Source of the DNA: Variovorax sp. 54
GTDB taxonomy: Bacteria > Pseudomonadota > Gammaproteobacteria > Burkholderiales > Burkholderiaceae_C
Assembly: GCF_002754375.1 (NCBI RefSeq)
Contig: NZ_PEFF01000001.1
Location: forward strand, 5,411,501 to 5,475,500
Direction: 5' to 3'
Length of the DNA: 64,000 nucleotides
A model generated the notes under the pieces. That model was not told the DNA's origin and searched no databases. It was given only the letters and a program-made list of their open reading frames with translations. The translations under genes were made by a program, and so were the position numbers. This document shows positions 37,684 to 46,086 of the stretch, piece by piece; the first letter of the stretch is position 1; each line of letters begins with the position of its first letter.

Positions 37684-39027
37684 ATGAAGCACGCATCCGC
37701 CGGGGGGTTCCTCGCACACGTCGCACAACGCAACCCCGGACAGCCCGAGTACCTGCAGGCCGTGACCGAGGTCATGGAAAGCCTCTGGCCGTACATCGAA
37801 AAGCACCCCAAGTACACGAGCCACAGCCTGCTGGAGCGGCTGGTCGAGCCCGAGCGTGTGATCATGTTCCGCATCTCCTGGGTGGACGACCACGGCGAGG
37901 TGCAGGTCAACCGCGGTTTCCGCATCCAGCACAGCCTGGCCATCGGCCCCTACAAGGGCGGCATGCGCTTCCACCCCTCGGTGAACCTGTCGATCCTGAA
38001 GTTCCTGGCCTTCGAGCAGACCTTCAAGAACGCGCTGACCACGCTGCCCATGGGCGGCGGCAAGGGCGGCGCCGACTTCGACCCCAAGGGCAAGAGCCAG
38101 GGCGAGGTGATGCGCTTCTGCCAGGCACTCGTGACCGAGCTGTTCCGCCACGTGGGCTCCGACACCGACGTGCCGGCCGGCGACGTGGGCGTGGGCGGGC
38201 GCGAGGTCGGCTTCATGGCCGGCATGGTCAAGAAGCTCACCAACCGCGCCGACTGCGTGTTCACCGGCAAGGGCCTGAGCTTCGGCGGTTCGCTGATCCG
38301 CCCTGAAGCCACCGGCTACGGCAACGTCTACTTCGCGCAGGAAATGCTCAAGCGCAAGGGCCGCAGCTTCGACGGCCTGCGCGTGAGCGTCTCGGGCGCG
38401 GGCAACGTGGCGCAGTACACCATCGAGAAGGCCATGGCGCTGGGCGCCAAGGTGGTCACCGTGTCCGACTCGAGCGGCACCGTGGTCGACGAGGAGGGCT
38501 TCACGCCCGAAAAACTCGCCGTGCTGATGGACGTGAAGAACCACCTCTACGGCCGCGTGAGCGACTACGCCGAGCGCACCGGCACCCGCTTTGTGGCCGG
38601 TGCGACGCCGTGGCACGTGCCGGTCGACGTGGCACTGCCCAGCGCCACGCAGAACGAGCTCAACGAGGAAGACGCGCGCACGCTGGTGAAGAACGGCGTG
38701 GTGTGCGTGGCCGAAGGCGCCAACATGCCCTCGACCATCGAGGCCGTGAAGGTGCTCGAAGGCCACGGCGTGCTGTATGCGCCGGGCAAGGCGAGCAACG
38801 CGGGTGGCGTGGCCACATCGGGCCTGGAGATGAGCCAGAACGCGGCGCGCCTGGTATGGACGCGCGATGAGGTCGATGCGCGCCTGCTGCAGATCATGCA
38901 AGGCATCCACGAGTCGTGCCTGCACTACGGTTCGCGCGCCGACGGCAGCGTGAGCTACGTGGACGGCGCGAACATCGCTGGCTTCGTGCGCGTGGCCGAT
39001 GCGATGCTGGCGCAGGGCGTGGTCTGA
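37684..39027 (+). CDS. gdhA: NADP-specific glutamate dehydrogenase
   Basis: The product is 447 residues, the same length as the E. coli enzyme. It makes glutamate from 2-oxoglutarate and ammonia. Conserved stretches are intact: GPYKGGMRFHPSVNLSILKF, the catalytic-lysine region TLPMGGGKGGADFDP, PAGDIGVGG-like PAGDVGVGGREVGF, and the Rossmann segment VSGAGNVAQY. The start at 37684 is preferred for length and a GAGG upstream; an in-frame ATG at 37654 would add ten residues. It stands alone as a transcription unit. Confidence 0.96.
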   Translation: MKHASAGGFLAHVAQRNPGQPEYLQAVTEVMESLWPYIEKHPKYTSHSLLERLVEPERVIMFRISWVDDHGEVQVNRGFRIQHSLAIGPYKGGMRFHPSVNLSILKFLAFEQTFKNALTTLPMGGGKGGADFDPKGKSQGEVMRFCQALVTELFRHVGSDTDVPAGDVGVGGREVGFMAGMVKKLTNRADCVFTGKGLSFGGSLIRPEATGYGNVYFAQEMLKRKGRSFDGLRVSVSGAGNVAQYTIEKAMALGAKVVTVSDSSGTVVDEEGFTPEKLAVLMDVKNHLYGRVSDYAERTGTRFVAGATPWHVPVDVALPSATQNELNEEDARTLVKNGVVCVAEGANMPSTIEAVKVLEGHGVLYAPGKASNAGGVATSGLEMSQNAARLVWTRDEVDARLLQIMQGIHESCLHYGSRADGSVSYVDGANIAGFVRVADAMLAQGVV

Positions 39028-39054
39028 CGCCGCACCCCTGAAAGCGACCTCTCT

Positions 39055-39408
39055 TTGCGCGTGCCGCGTCGCAAGCTGCATCTCGCCTGGGCCCTGCTGG
39101 CGGCAGCGTTCGGCTCCGGCGTTCATGCGGCGGGCGGCACGTCTGCGCTGCCCTGGCACACGCGCGGCGAAGTGCTCGAATACCAGGCCTGCGGCTGTGC
39201 CGATGCGTGCTGGGTGGCGCAGGTGCGCAGCGTGCGAACGAAGGCGCTGAAGGCCCGGCTGCGTTGCGATTGCGAGCGTCTGTTCTACAGACCCGGTCCG
39301 CGGGAACCCGAGCGCGTGGTGTCGCAGCGTTGCGAGCCGAACGACAGCAGCGACAAGCCGCAGGCGATCAGCCAGACGCTGGAGCGCTTGCTCGTCACAG
39401 CTCGATGA
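39055..39408 (+). CDS. Small exported Cys-rich protein of unknown function
   Basis: The product is about 117 residues from TTG 39055 (a GTG at 39061 is an alternative). It has a basic N-terminus and a hydrophobic segment ending SGVHAAGG, which looks like a signal peptide, then EYQACGCADACW and LRCDCERLFYRPG, giving several Cys that may pair or bind metal. No family is recognised. It overlaps the convergent small gene at 39395 by 14 bases. It follows gdhA by 27 bases without a clear promoter. Confidence 0.55.
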   Translation: MRVPRRKLHLAWALLAAAFGSGVHAAGGTSALPWHTRGEVLEYQACGCADACWVAQVRSVRTKALKARLRCDCERLFYRPGPREPERVVSQRCEPNDSSDKPQAISQTLERLLVTAR

Positions 39409-39634
39409 ACGAAGAGGTCGCCTTGTTCAGGGCCAGGCGGCCCTTCGCGGTGATCGATTCCACCTGGGCCAGCTGACGGATCGCGCGTTCGTCGGGCGTG
39501 CGCTCCGACGGCGGAATGAACGCAGTCACGAGGTCGGCGGCACGCAGCACGCGCAGCCTGTCGATGTCTGCGGGCGTGTGGAGGACGTATGGCAATTTCT
39601 GCTCGGCGATGGTCCGAAGAAATTCCATGGACAT
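39395..39634 (-). CDS. Small conserved hypothetical protein
   Basis: The product is 79 residues from ATG 39634, supported by AAGGAG seven bases upstream. It starts MSMEFLRTIAEQKLPYVLHT and has a middle part LRVLRAADLVTAFIPPSER, mostly helical and soluble in appearance. No domain is recognised. It is convergent with the Cys-rich small gene. The 164 bases upstream up to the next gene show no distinct structure. Confidence 0.6.
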   Translation of the reverse strand: MSMEFLRTIAEQKLPYVLHTPADIDRLRVLRAADLVTAFIPPSERTPDERAIRQLAQVESITAKGRLALNKATSSFIEL

Positions 39635-39798
39635 GGGTCGTCTCCTTGGGTTGAGGGAGGGCGGTTCGGACATTGTGCGCACAAACAATTAGCGCTGTCT
39701 AAACCCTGCGCCGGGCATGCCTTTGGTGCGTGTACCGAAGTGTTCTTTTTGCAAGCGCAAACGACTCCGGTGTGCCGCTTTGTTTCTGCGGTGTCCGC

Positions 39799-40926
39799 TT
39801 AGCGCGGGGCCGCGTGCATAGGCCACGCAGTGGTGTCGGGCCGCAGCAGGTGCCAGACCACCGGATCGATGCCGTCGAAAGTCGCACGGTAGCGATCGGA
39901 CAGCCGGTTCTCGTCGGTCACGTCGCGAATCACGATGCCGTCGATGCGCTGCGGATGCGCGCGGAACACCTGCGCATAAATCTCCGGATCGGCCTCGCCC
40001 GAATCGCCCACGAGCACGAAGCGGCGCTGCGGAAATTCGGCCAACAGTCGCTCGATCACGCCGAGCTTGTGCGCGCGCGATTCCTCGCCACTGGGGATCA
40101 GCGTGCGCCAGGTCGTGCTCTCGCGCAGGTGCATGCTGCCGGCGGGAAAGTCGGCGTCGCGAATGAAGTCGGTGAGCGCGGGGTACAGCTGGATCGGGCT
40201 GCCCGAGAGGTAATGAAAGCGCGTGCCGGGCGCCTGCGCCAGCGCGCGGTAGTGCGCCGCCATGCCCGGCGTGGCCTCGAAGCGGCGCGCGAAGGTGTTC
40301 AGCAGCATCTCGCGCCGGTCGCGCACCTGCGTGCGCTTGATGGTGTCGTCGATGTCCGAGATGACCGACACGCCCTGCGCCGGCACGATCTGCGCACGGC
40401 CGCGAAAGCGCGGCAGCAGCTCGCCCGGGCCGGTCACGCCATGGAAGGGCAGCCACTCCTGCGACGACGGGATGTGCGAGGCCTCGACGACCGCGCGCAG
40501 GTTGCTGCGGCCGTCGGCACCCGTGGGCGGCATCGTGAGGCGCGTGGCCGAGCCGTCGAAGACGACGTCGATCACCTTGTCTTCTTCCGACTCGGCATGG
40601 AACAGCGCGGTGCGCTGGCTGAAGCGCAGCCGCGCGGCCGGCGAGAGCTTCTTCAGGCTCATGCCGAGGTAGCGCGCGAGCGCGGCGTCCAGGCCCCAGC
40701 GGTGTTCGCGCTCGAACACCCAGGCGTGCACATCGACCTCGATTCGGCCGTCGGCGGTGGGGCGCGCGGTGCCGGGCATGAAGAGTGCCTCTTCGTCGGC
40801 CTCGAGCGGCCCGGCGGCATGCAGGGCCTGCAGCGGCGCGAGGCCGGCGAGCAGGGCGGCACCGGCCAGCACGGTGCGCCGCGACAGTTGCGGCGAGGTA
40901 CCGGGCGCGCGGTGCTTGGTCGTCAT
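39799..40926 (-). CDS. App1-type (DUF2183) phosphatase-domain protein with Tat signal
   Basis: The product has 375 residues. A twin-arginine signal (SRRTVLAGAALLAGLAPLQA) leads into a domain with HAD-like words: SDIDDTIKRTQV (catalytic Asp pair), LSGSPIQLYPAL and GDSGEADPEIY. This is the DUF2183 family named after yeast App1 phosphatidate phosphatase. Bacterial members have unclear substrates; phospholipid or phosphate-ester hydrolysis in the periplasm is an inference. Its start overlaps the folA stop by 4 bases, so it is coupled to thyA-folA. Confidence 0.85.
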   Translation of the reverse strand: MTTKHRAPGTSPQLSRRTVLAGAALLAGLAPLQALHAAGPLEADEEALFMPGTARPTADGRIEVDVHAWVFEREHRWGLDAALARYLGMSLKKLSPAARLRFSQRTALFHAESEEDKVIDVVFDGSATRLTMPPTGADGRSNLRAVVEASHIPSSQEWLPFHGVTGPGELLPRFRGRAQIVPAQGVSVISDIDDTIKRTQVRDRREMLLNTFARRFEATPGMAAHYRALAQAPGTRFHYLSGSPIQLYPALTDFIRDADFPAGSMHLRESTTWRTLIPSGEESRAHKLGVIERLLAEFPQRRFVLVGDSGEADPEIYAQVFRAHPQRIDGIVIRDVTDENRLSDRYRATFDGIDPVVWHLLRPDTTAWPMHAAPR

Positions 40927-41441
40927 GCAGTGATGCGTTCGTAGGTCACGAAGCTGAAGGGCAGGCCGTCCTTGGCCGAGACGTGCGACTCACGCTGCGT
41001 CTCGTGCCACACGGCGGCATCGAGCACGGGCGCGTGCGCGTCGCCTTCGTAGTCGCGTGCGATCTCGGTGACCACGGCGCGCTGGGCCAGCGGCTCGGCT
41101 TCGGCGTAGATCTGTGCGCCGCCGATCACCCAGATGTCGGGCGCGTCCGACGGCGTGCACAGTGACAGCGCATCGGGCAGGCTGCCGACCGCTTGCGCGC
41201 CTTCGGCCTGCCAGTCGGTTTGTCGCGTGACCACGATGTTCCGGCGACCCGGCAGCGGGCGAAAGCGCGGTGGCAGGGAGTCCCAGGTCTTGCGACCCAT
41301 GATCACGGGCGCGCCCGCGGTCTGCTGCTTGAAGTGCGCCATGTCCTCCGGCAGGTGCCAGGGAATGGTGTTGTTCACGCCGATCACGCCATTGGCGGCG
41401 CGAGCGAAGATGAGGTTGATGCGGGGCGTGGCGGCGCTCAT
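40923..41441 (-). CDS. folA: Dihydrofolate reductase
   Basis: The product is 172 residues from ATG 41441. It reduces dihydrofolate with NADPH. Seen: LIFARAANGVIGVNNTIPWH with the Trp-His substrate loop, EDMAHFKQQTAGAPVIMGRK and WVIGGAQIYAEAEPLAQ. It follows thyA by 5 bases, a common pairing since thymidylate synthase produces dihydrofolate. Standard length for a chromosomal enzyme. Confidence 0.95.
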   Translation of the reverse strand: MSAATPRINLIFARAANGVIGVNNTIPWHLPEDMAHFKQQTAGAPVIMGRKTWDSLPPRFRPLPGRRNIVVTRQTDWQAEGAQAVGSLPDALSLCTPSDAPDIWVIGGAQIYAEAEPLAQRAVVTEIARDYEGDAHAPVLDAAVWHETQRESHVSAKDGLPFSFVTYERITA

Positions 41442-41446
41442 CGCGT

Positions 41447-42286
41447 TCACACCGCCACCGGCGCCTTGATCGGATCGCCGTGCTTGTAGTCGAGCACCTC
41501 GAAGTCTTCGTACTGGTAGTCGAAGATCGAATCGGGCTTGCGCTTGATGTGCAGCGTGGGGTAGGGGTACGGGTCGCGGCTGAGCTGCAGCTTCACCTGT
41601 TCGGCGTGGTTGCTGTAGATGTGGCAGTCGCCGCCGGTCCAGATGAAGTCGCCCACGTCGAGGTCGCACTGCTGCGCGACCATGTGCGTGAGCAGCGCGT
41701 AGCTGGCGATGTTGAAGGGCACGCCCAGGAAGATGTCGGCGCTGCGCTGGTAGAGCTGGCAGCTGAGCTTGCCGCGCTCGCCTTCGGCCTGCGGCGGCGC
41801 CACGTAGAACTGGAAGAAGGCATGGCAGGGCATGAGCGCCATCTTCGACAGCTCGGCCACGTTCCAGGCGCTCACAATGATGCGGCGCGAGTCGGGGTTG
41901 GTCTTCAGGGTTTTGATGACGTCGGAGATCTGGTCGATGTGGCCGCCGTCGGGCGTGGGCCAGCTGCGCCACTGCACGCCGTACACCGGGCCCAGGTCGC
42001 CGTCTTCGCGCGCCCATTCGTCCCAGATGCTGACGCCGCGTTCCTTGAGCCAGTTGTTGTTGCTCGAGCCGGTCAGGAACCACAGCAGTTCCTGGATGAT
42101 GGACTTCAGGTGCACCTTCTTCGTGGTCACCAGCGGAAAGCCCTCGTTCAGGTCGAAGCGCATCTGGTGGCCGAACACGCTCTTGGTGCCCGTGCCAGTG
42201 CGGTCGCTCTTGAACACGCCGTGCGTATCGACATGGCGCATGAAGTCTTCGTACTGGGAGCGGATGGGGCGGGTGGACGAGGTCAT
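41447..42286 (-). CDS. thyA: Thymidylate synthase
   Basis: The product is 279 residues from ATG 42286. It methylates dUMP using methylene-tetrahydrofolate. The catalytic Cys lies in [14 protein letters not shown]; the phosphate-binding Arg in [20 protein letters not shown]; the C-terminal half has [20 protein letters not shown] and [10 protein letters not shown]. First gene of thyA-folA-App1-like operon. Only 36 bases separate it from the divergent nitrile hydratase gene, so the promoters must overlap or one lies inside a coding region. Confidence 0.96.
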   Translation of the reverse strand: MTSSTRPIRSQYEDFMRHVDTHGVFKSDRTGTGTKSVFGHQMRFDLNEGFPLVTTKKVHLKSIIQELLWFLTGSSNNNWLKERGVSIWDEWAREDGDLGPVYGVQWRSWPTPDGGHIDQISDVIKTLKTNPDSRRIIVSAWNVAELSKMALMPCHAFFQFYVAPPQAEGERGKLSCQLYQRSADIFLGVPFNIASYALLTHMVAQQCDLDVGDFIWTGGDCHIYSNHAEQVKLQLSRDPYPYPTLHIKRKPDSIFDYQYEDFEVLDYKHGDPIKAPVAV

Positions 42287-42322
42287 TTTGGGAATTTTAC
42301 GGGGCGGCGCTAGGATCGGCCG

Positions 42323-42961
42323 ATGACCGGCCATGACCACTCCCACGACCATTCCCATGACCACAGCGAACTCGGCGAGATGGACCTGCGCGTGCGCGCC
42401 CTCGAAAGCGTGCTCACCCAAAAGGGCTACATCGACCCCGCCGCGCTCGACGCGCTGATCGACACCTACCAGACCCGCATCGGCCCGCGCAACGGCGCAC
42501 GGGTGGTGGCGCGGGCGTGGGTCGACCAGACCTTCCATGAATGGCTGATGGCCGATGCCACCGCGGCGATCGCCTCGCTCGGCTACACGGGCCGCCAGGG
42601 CGAGCACATGGTGGCCGTGGCCAACACCGACGACCAGCACCACATGGTCGTCTGCACGCTGTGCAGCTGCTACCCCTGGCCGGTGCTCGGCCTGCCGCCC
42701 ACCTGGTACAAGAGCGCGCCGTACCGCTCGCGCGCCGTGAAAGACCCGCGCGGCGTGCTGGCCGACTTCGGCACCACCTTGCCCCAGAACACCCGCATCC
42801 GCGTCTGGGACTCGACCGCCGAGGTGCGCTACCTCGTGATCCCGCAGCGCCCCGTCGGCACCGAGGGCTGGAGCGAGGAGGAACTCGCAGCGCTGGTCTC
42901 GCGCGATTCGATGATCGGTACGCGCGTGGTCGAGGCGCCTTCAGCAAGGAGTGCTGCATGA
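42323..42961 (+). CDS. nthA: Nitrile hydratase alpha subunit, cobalt type, with His-rich N-terminus
   Basis: The product has 212 residues. The metal-binding loop reads [11 protein letters not shown] (Cys111, Cys114, Cys116). Thr between the first Cys and Leu is the signature of cobalt enzymes (iron enzymes have Ser there). The enzyme hydrates nitriles to amides in the cytoplasm. The first 15 residues contain three H-D-H-S-like repeats ([16 protein letters not shown]), an unusual His/Asp tail that might bind metal. It overlaps the beta-subunit gene by 4 bases. Confidence 0.93.
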   Translation: MTGHDHSHDHSHDHSELGEMDLRVRALESVLTQKGYIDPAALDALIDTYQTRIGPRNGARVVARAWVDQTFHEWLMADATAAIASLGYTGRQGEHMVAVANTDDQHHMVVCTLCSCYPWPVLGLPPTWYKSAPYRSRAVKDPRGVLADFGTTLPQNTRIRVWDSTAEVRYLVIPQRPVGTEGWSEEELAALVSRDSMIGTRVVEAPSARSAA

Positions 42962-43623
42962 CCTACACGACCCACGCCGACCTCGGCGGGCAACCCGGCT
43001 TCGGCCCGGTCACGCCCGAACCCGAAGGCGAGCTGTTCCATGGCGCGTGGGAGCCGCGCGCGCTGGCGCTCACGCTCGCGATGGGCGCGACCGGCTCCTG
43101 GAACATCGATGCGAGCCGTGCCGCGCGCGAGACGCTGCCGAACTACCGCGACCTGAGCTACTACCAGATCTGGCTCGGCGCGCTGGAGCAGCTGATGTTG
43201 CAGCGCGGCCAGGTCTTCGCGGACGAGATTGCATCCGGCGAGATGCGCCACCCGGCCGCACCGGTCGCCCGCGTGCTGCAGGCCGCGAACGTGCCTGCCG
43301 TGCTCGCCAAGGGCTCGGGCACCGAACGCCCCGCATCGGCGCCCGCGCGCTTCGCGGTCGGCCAGGCCGTGCGCATGCACCTCGGCCGCGTCGACCACCA
43401 CACGCGCCTGCCGGGCTATGTGCAGGGCAAACGCGGCACGATCGAACACATCCACGGCGCGCACGTGTTCGCGGATGCGAATGCGCAGGGCCTGGGCGAG
43501 CAGCCGCAATGGCTCTACACCGTGGTCTTCGACGAGGCCGAGCTGTGGGGCGACGACGTGCCGCGCCAGAACCTCGCGGTGTCGGTCGATGCGTGGGAAA
43601 GCTACCTGGAGCCCGCGGCATGA
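42958..43623 (+). CDS. nthB: Nitrile hydratase beta subunit
   Basis: The product has 221 residues. N-terminal [20 protein letters not shown] and [20 protein letters not shown] are typical, as is the SH3-like C-terminal barrel with [20 protein letters not shown]. It forms the active dimer with NthA. The ATG overlaps the nthA stop, and its stop overlaps the next gene, so all three are translationally coupled. Confidence 0.93.
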   Translation: MTYTTHADLGGQPGFGPVTPEPEGELFHGAWEPRALALTLAMGATGSWNIDASRAARETLPNYRDLSYYQIWLGALEQLMLQRGQVFADEIASGEMRHPAAPVARVLQAANVPAVLAKGSGTERPASAPARFAVGQAVRMHLGRVDHHTRLPGYVQGKRGTIEHIHGAHVFADANAQGLGEQPQWLYTVVFDEAELWGDDVPRQNLAVSVDAWESYLEPAA

Positions 43624-43997
43624 AGGCGAACGACATGCCGCCACTCGCACTCGCCCCGGGCATGCCGCGCGACGCCGACGGGCCGGTGTTCAGGGAGCCG
43701 TGGGAGGCGCAGGCCTTCGCGATGACGCTGGCGCTGCACGAGCGCGGGCTGTTCAGCTGGGTCGAATGGGCCGAGGCGCTGGCCACCCAGATCACCGCCG
43801 CGCAAGCCGCGGGCGATCCGGACACGGGCGACACCTACTACCGCCACTGGCTCGCCGCGCTCGAAGGCCTCGTGGCAAGCAAGGGCGCAAGTTCCGGTGA
43901 TGAGCTGGCCCGTTACCGCCACGCCTGGGACCACGCGGCGGAGCGCACGCCGCATGGGCAGCCGATCGAGTTGCGCGGTGAAGACTTTTCCGGCTGA
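43620..43997 (+). CDS. Nitrile hydratase accessory/activator protein (beta-N-like)
   Basis: The product has 125 residues and resembles the N-terminal half of a nitrile hydratase beta subunit (FREPWEAQAFAMTLALHERG, then DTYYRHWLAALEGLVASKG). Such small proteins (P14K/NhlE type) act as metal-loading subunit-swapping chaperones for cobalt nitrile hydratases. It overlaps nthB by 4 bases and completes the alpha-beta-activator operon. No amidase or aldoxime dehydratase is adjacent. Confidence 0.87.
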   Translation: MKANDMPPLALAPGMPRDADGPVFREPWEAQAFAMTLALHERGLFSWVEWAEALATQITAAQAAGDPDTGDTYYRHWLAALEGLVASKGASSGDELARYRHAWDHAAERTPHGQPIELRGEDFSG

Positions 43998-44013
43998 GTG
44001 TCTTGTCTTGCTC

Positions 44014-44118
44014 CTTCCCCCGCTGGGGGAAGGTTGGGATGGGGGCTGCCCCCGCATTTGGCGTGGTGCCCCATCGAAGGCCGCGTGCCCCCACCCCGGC
44101 CCTCCCCGGGAGGGGAGG
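44014..44118. repeat. Palindromic intergenic elements between convergent genes (REP-like)
   Basis: Two GC-rich dyads lie between the nitrile hydratase operon and the convergent oxidase. One is CCTTCCCCC / GGGGGAAGG (44014-44034, 3-base loop). The other is CCTCCCC / GGGGAGG (44101-44118, 4-base loop). Between them is a GGGGGCTGCCCCC-type stretch. Layout and composition look like dispersed REP-type units or transcript ends; no T-tract follows. Confidence 0.5.
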
Positions 44119-44136
44119 GAGAAATGCCCGGGGGCC

Positions 44137-45561
44137 TCAGACGCGGATCACGCGGCCCGGGTTGAGGATGTTCTTCGGATCAAGCCCGCGCTTGATCGCC
44201 CGCATCATTTCCAGCGCCACCGGCGACTTGTGCTTCTCGAGCTTGTCGACCTTGAGCGAACCCACGCCATGCTCGGCCGAGAACGAGCCACCGAACTGTT
44301 CGACTGCGTCGTAGACCAGCGTGTTGATGCGCTCTTCCTCGTTCTTCAAAAACGCCTTGGTGTCGATGTTCTCGGGCGCCTGCACGTTGTAGTGCAGGTT
44401 GCCGTCGCCCAGGTGGCCGAAGTTCACCAGCCGCACGCCGGCGATCTCGCGTTTCAGCAGCGCGTCGGTGGCTTCCACGAAGGCCGGGATGCGCGACACC
44501 GGGATCGAGATGTCGTGCTTGATGTTCAACCCTTCCTCGGCCTGCGCGAGCGGAATGTTCTCGCGGATGTGCCAGAGCTGGTGCGCCTGCGTGAGGTTTT
44601 CGGCCACCACCGCGTCGCTCACGCAGCCGTCTTCGAAGGCAGTTTCGAGCAGCGCTTCGAAGCGCGCGCGGGCGTGGTCTTCGGACTCGCTGTCGGAGTT
44701 CTCGAGCAGCACGCAGTAGGGCACGGCCTCGTCATGGATGAAGGGCACGCGCAGCTGCGGCATGTGCTTGTCGACCAGGCTCAGCGCAAACTTGCCCATC
44801 ACCTCGAAGCCGGTCAGGCCCGAGCCCAGGTGCTTGTGCGCCAGGCCCAGCAGCGTGACCGCGTGGTCGAGCGAAGGCACGGCCGTCCAGGCCGTGAGTT
44901 GCGCGGCGGGCAGCGGGTACAGCTTCATGGTCGCGGCGGTGATGACGCCCAGCGTGCCTTCGCTTCCCACGATCAGGTCGCGCAGGTCGTAGCCCGTGTT
45001 GTCCTTGCGCAGGCCGCTCGTGCCTTCCCAGATCTCGCCCTGCGGCGTGACCACTTCGAGGCCCAGGCACAGGTCGCGCGTGTTGCCGTAGCGCACGACC
45101 TGCGTGCCGCCCGCGTTGGTGGCCAGGTTGCCGCCGATGGTGCAACTGCCCTCGGCCGCGAGGCTCAGCGGGAACAGGTAGCCGGCTTTCTCGGCCGTCT
45201 CTTGCAGCGTCTGCAGGATGCAGCCGGCCTCGACGGTCATCGTGAGGTTGGCGGCGTCGATGTTGCGGATCGCGTTCAGGCGTTGCAGGCTCAGCACCAC
45301 CTGCGTGCCGCTGTCGTCGGGAATGGAACCGACCGCCAGGCCGGTGTTGCCACCCTGCGGAATGACGGCCGTGCCGGCCGCGGCGCAGGCCTTGACCACG
45401 TCGGCCACCTGCTGCGCATTGGCCGGGCGCACCACGGCGAGCGATTTGCCGCGCGCGCGCTTGCGCCAGTCCTGTTCGTAGGCGGTGAGGTCGCCCTCGT
45501 TCAGCACATGCGAGGCGCCGACGATGGCGCGCAGTTGGTCGATGAGAGAGGAAGTGGTCAT
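44137..45561 (-). CDS. FAD-linked oxidase/2-hydroxyacid dehydrogenase, GlcD family
   Basis: The product is 474 residues from ATG 45561. The FAD-binding PCMH domain shows VIPQGGNTGLAVGS and CTIGGNLATNAGGTQVVRYG; the C-terminal FAD-oxidase domain has RLVNFGHLGDGNLHYNV and SFSAEHGVGSLK with the metal-ligand His and Glu. This group includes glycolate, D-lactate and D-2-hydroxyglutarate dehydrogenases. Single-subunit form with no GlcE or GlcF nearby favours D-2-hydroxyglutarate or D-lactate dehydrogenase. The start overlaps the DUF2069 gene stop by 4 bases. Confidence 0.9.
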   Translation of the reverse strand: MTTSSLIDQLRAIVGASHVLNEGDLTAYEQDWRKRARGKSLAVVRPANAQQVADVVKACAAAGTAVIPQGGNTGLAVGSIPDDSGTQVVLSLQRLNAIRNIDAANLTMTVEAGCILQTLQETAEKAGYLFPLSLAAEGSCTIGGNLATNAGGTQVVRYGNTRDLCLGLEVVTPQGEIWEGTSGLRKDNTGYDLRDLIVGSEGTLGVITAATMKLYPLPAAQLTAWTAVPSLDHAVTLLGLAHKHLGSGLTGFEVMGKFALSLVDKHMPQLRVPFIHDEAVPYCVLLENSDSESEDHARARFEALLETAFEDGCVSDAVVAENLTQAHQLWHIRENIPLAQAEEGLNIKHDISIPVSRIPAFVEATDALLKREIAGVRLVNFGHLGDGNLHYNVQAPENIDTKAFLKNEEERINTLVYDAVEQFGGSFSAEHGVGSLKVDKLEKHKSPVALEMMRAIKRGLDPKNILNPGRVIRV

Positions 45562-45977
45562 TGGGCGGAAGCCTCCAGGGGACGGGCAGCGGCAGCAGCG
45601 GCCTTGGCGTGACGCAGGCGAAGGCGCACATGCCACGCGCAGGCTGCGAAGAGCACGAGGCACAGCAGCACCTCGATGAGCGCAAGGATTTGCCCCACGC
45701 CGTTGGTATCGCTCCAGGCGCGCACCACGCCTTCGGTGAAGTAGAGCCAGATCATCAGGCTGACCCAGCGGTAGGTGTACATGCGGTTCTTGTAGAGCCC
45801 TGCGAGCGGAATGACCAGCGGCAGCACCTTGAGCGCAAGCAGCGAGCCGCCCGGGCGCAGCGGCGCCAGCCACAGCTCCCAGGCCAGGCCCAGCACGATC
45901 AGGCCGACGAGGCTGCCCACGGCAAACCAACGGGTGGCGCGGACGGAAGAGGGAGGAAGCGGCTGATTGGCATTCAT
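45558..45977 (-). CDS. DUF2069 small inner-membrane protein
   Basis: The product is 139 residues from ATG 45977 with four predicted membrane segments (for example WFAVGSLVGLIVLGLAWELW). It contains GLYKNRMYTYRWVSLMIWLY and FTEGVVRAW, which are typical DUF2069 words. Function unknown in the family. It is translationally coupled to the FAD-linked oxidase and divergent from the YihY-type gene. Confidence 0.85.
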   Translation of the reverse strand: MNANQPLPPSSVRATRWFAVGSLVGLIVLGLAWELWLAPLRPGGSLLALKVLPLVIPLAGLYKNRMYTYRWVSLMIWLYFTEGVVRAWSDTNGVGQILALIEVLLCLVLFAACAWHVRLRLRHAKAAAAAARPLEASAQ

Positions 45978-46009
45978 GAGCGGGATACCGCGGAACCGGC
46001 TTTGCCGGG

Positions 46010-46075
46010 CCGCTGGTATCGCCCCCGGTGAGGGGGTTGGCGCAGCGACACGAAGTGCGCGGAGGCTGGGGGAGA
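46010..46075. repeat. Possible dispersed intergenic repeat
   Basis: The spacer between divergent DUF2069 and YihY-type genes has a CCCCC / GGGGG hairpin (46022-46036) followed by GCGCAGCGACACGAAGTGCG. Its make-up differs from the flanks and looks like the short intergenic repeats common in Comamonadaceae genomes. A second copy is not present in this window, so this rests on appearance only. Confidence 0.3.
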
Positions 46076-46086
46076 GTTCAACTCCT

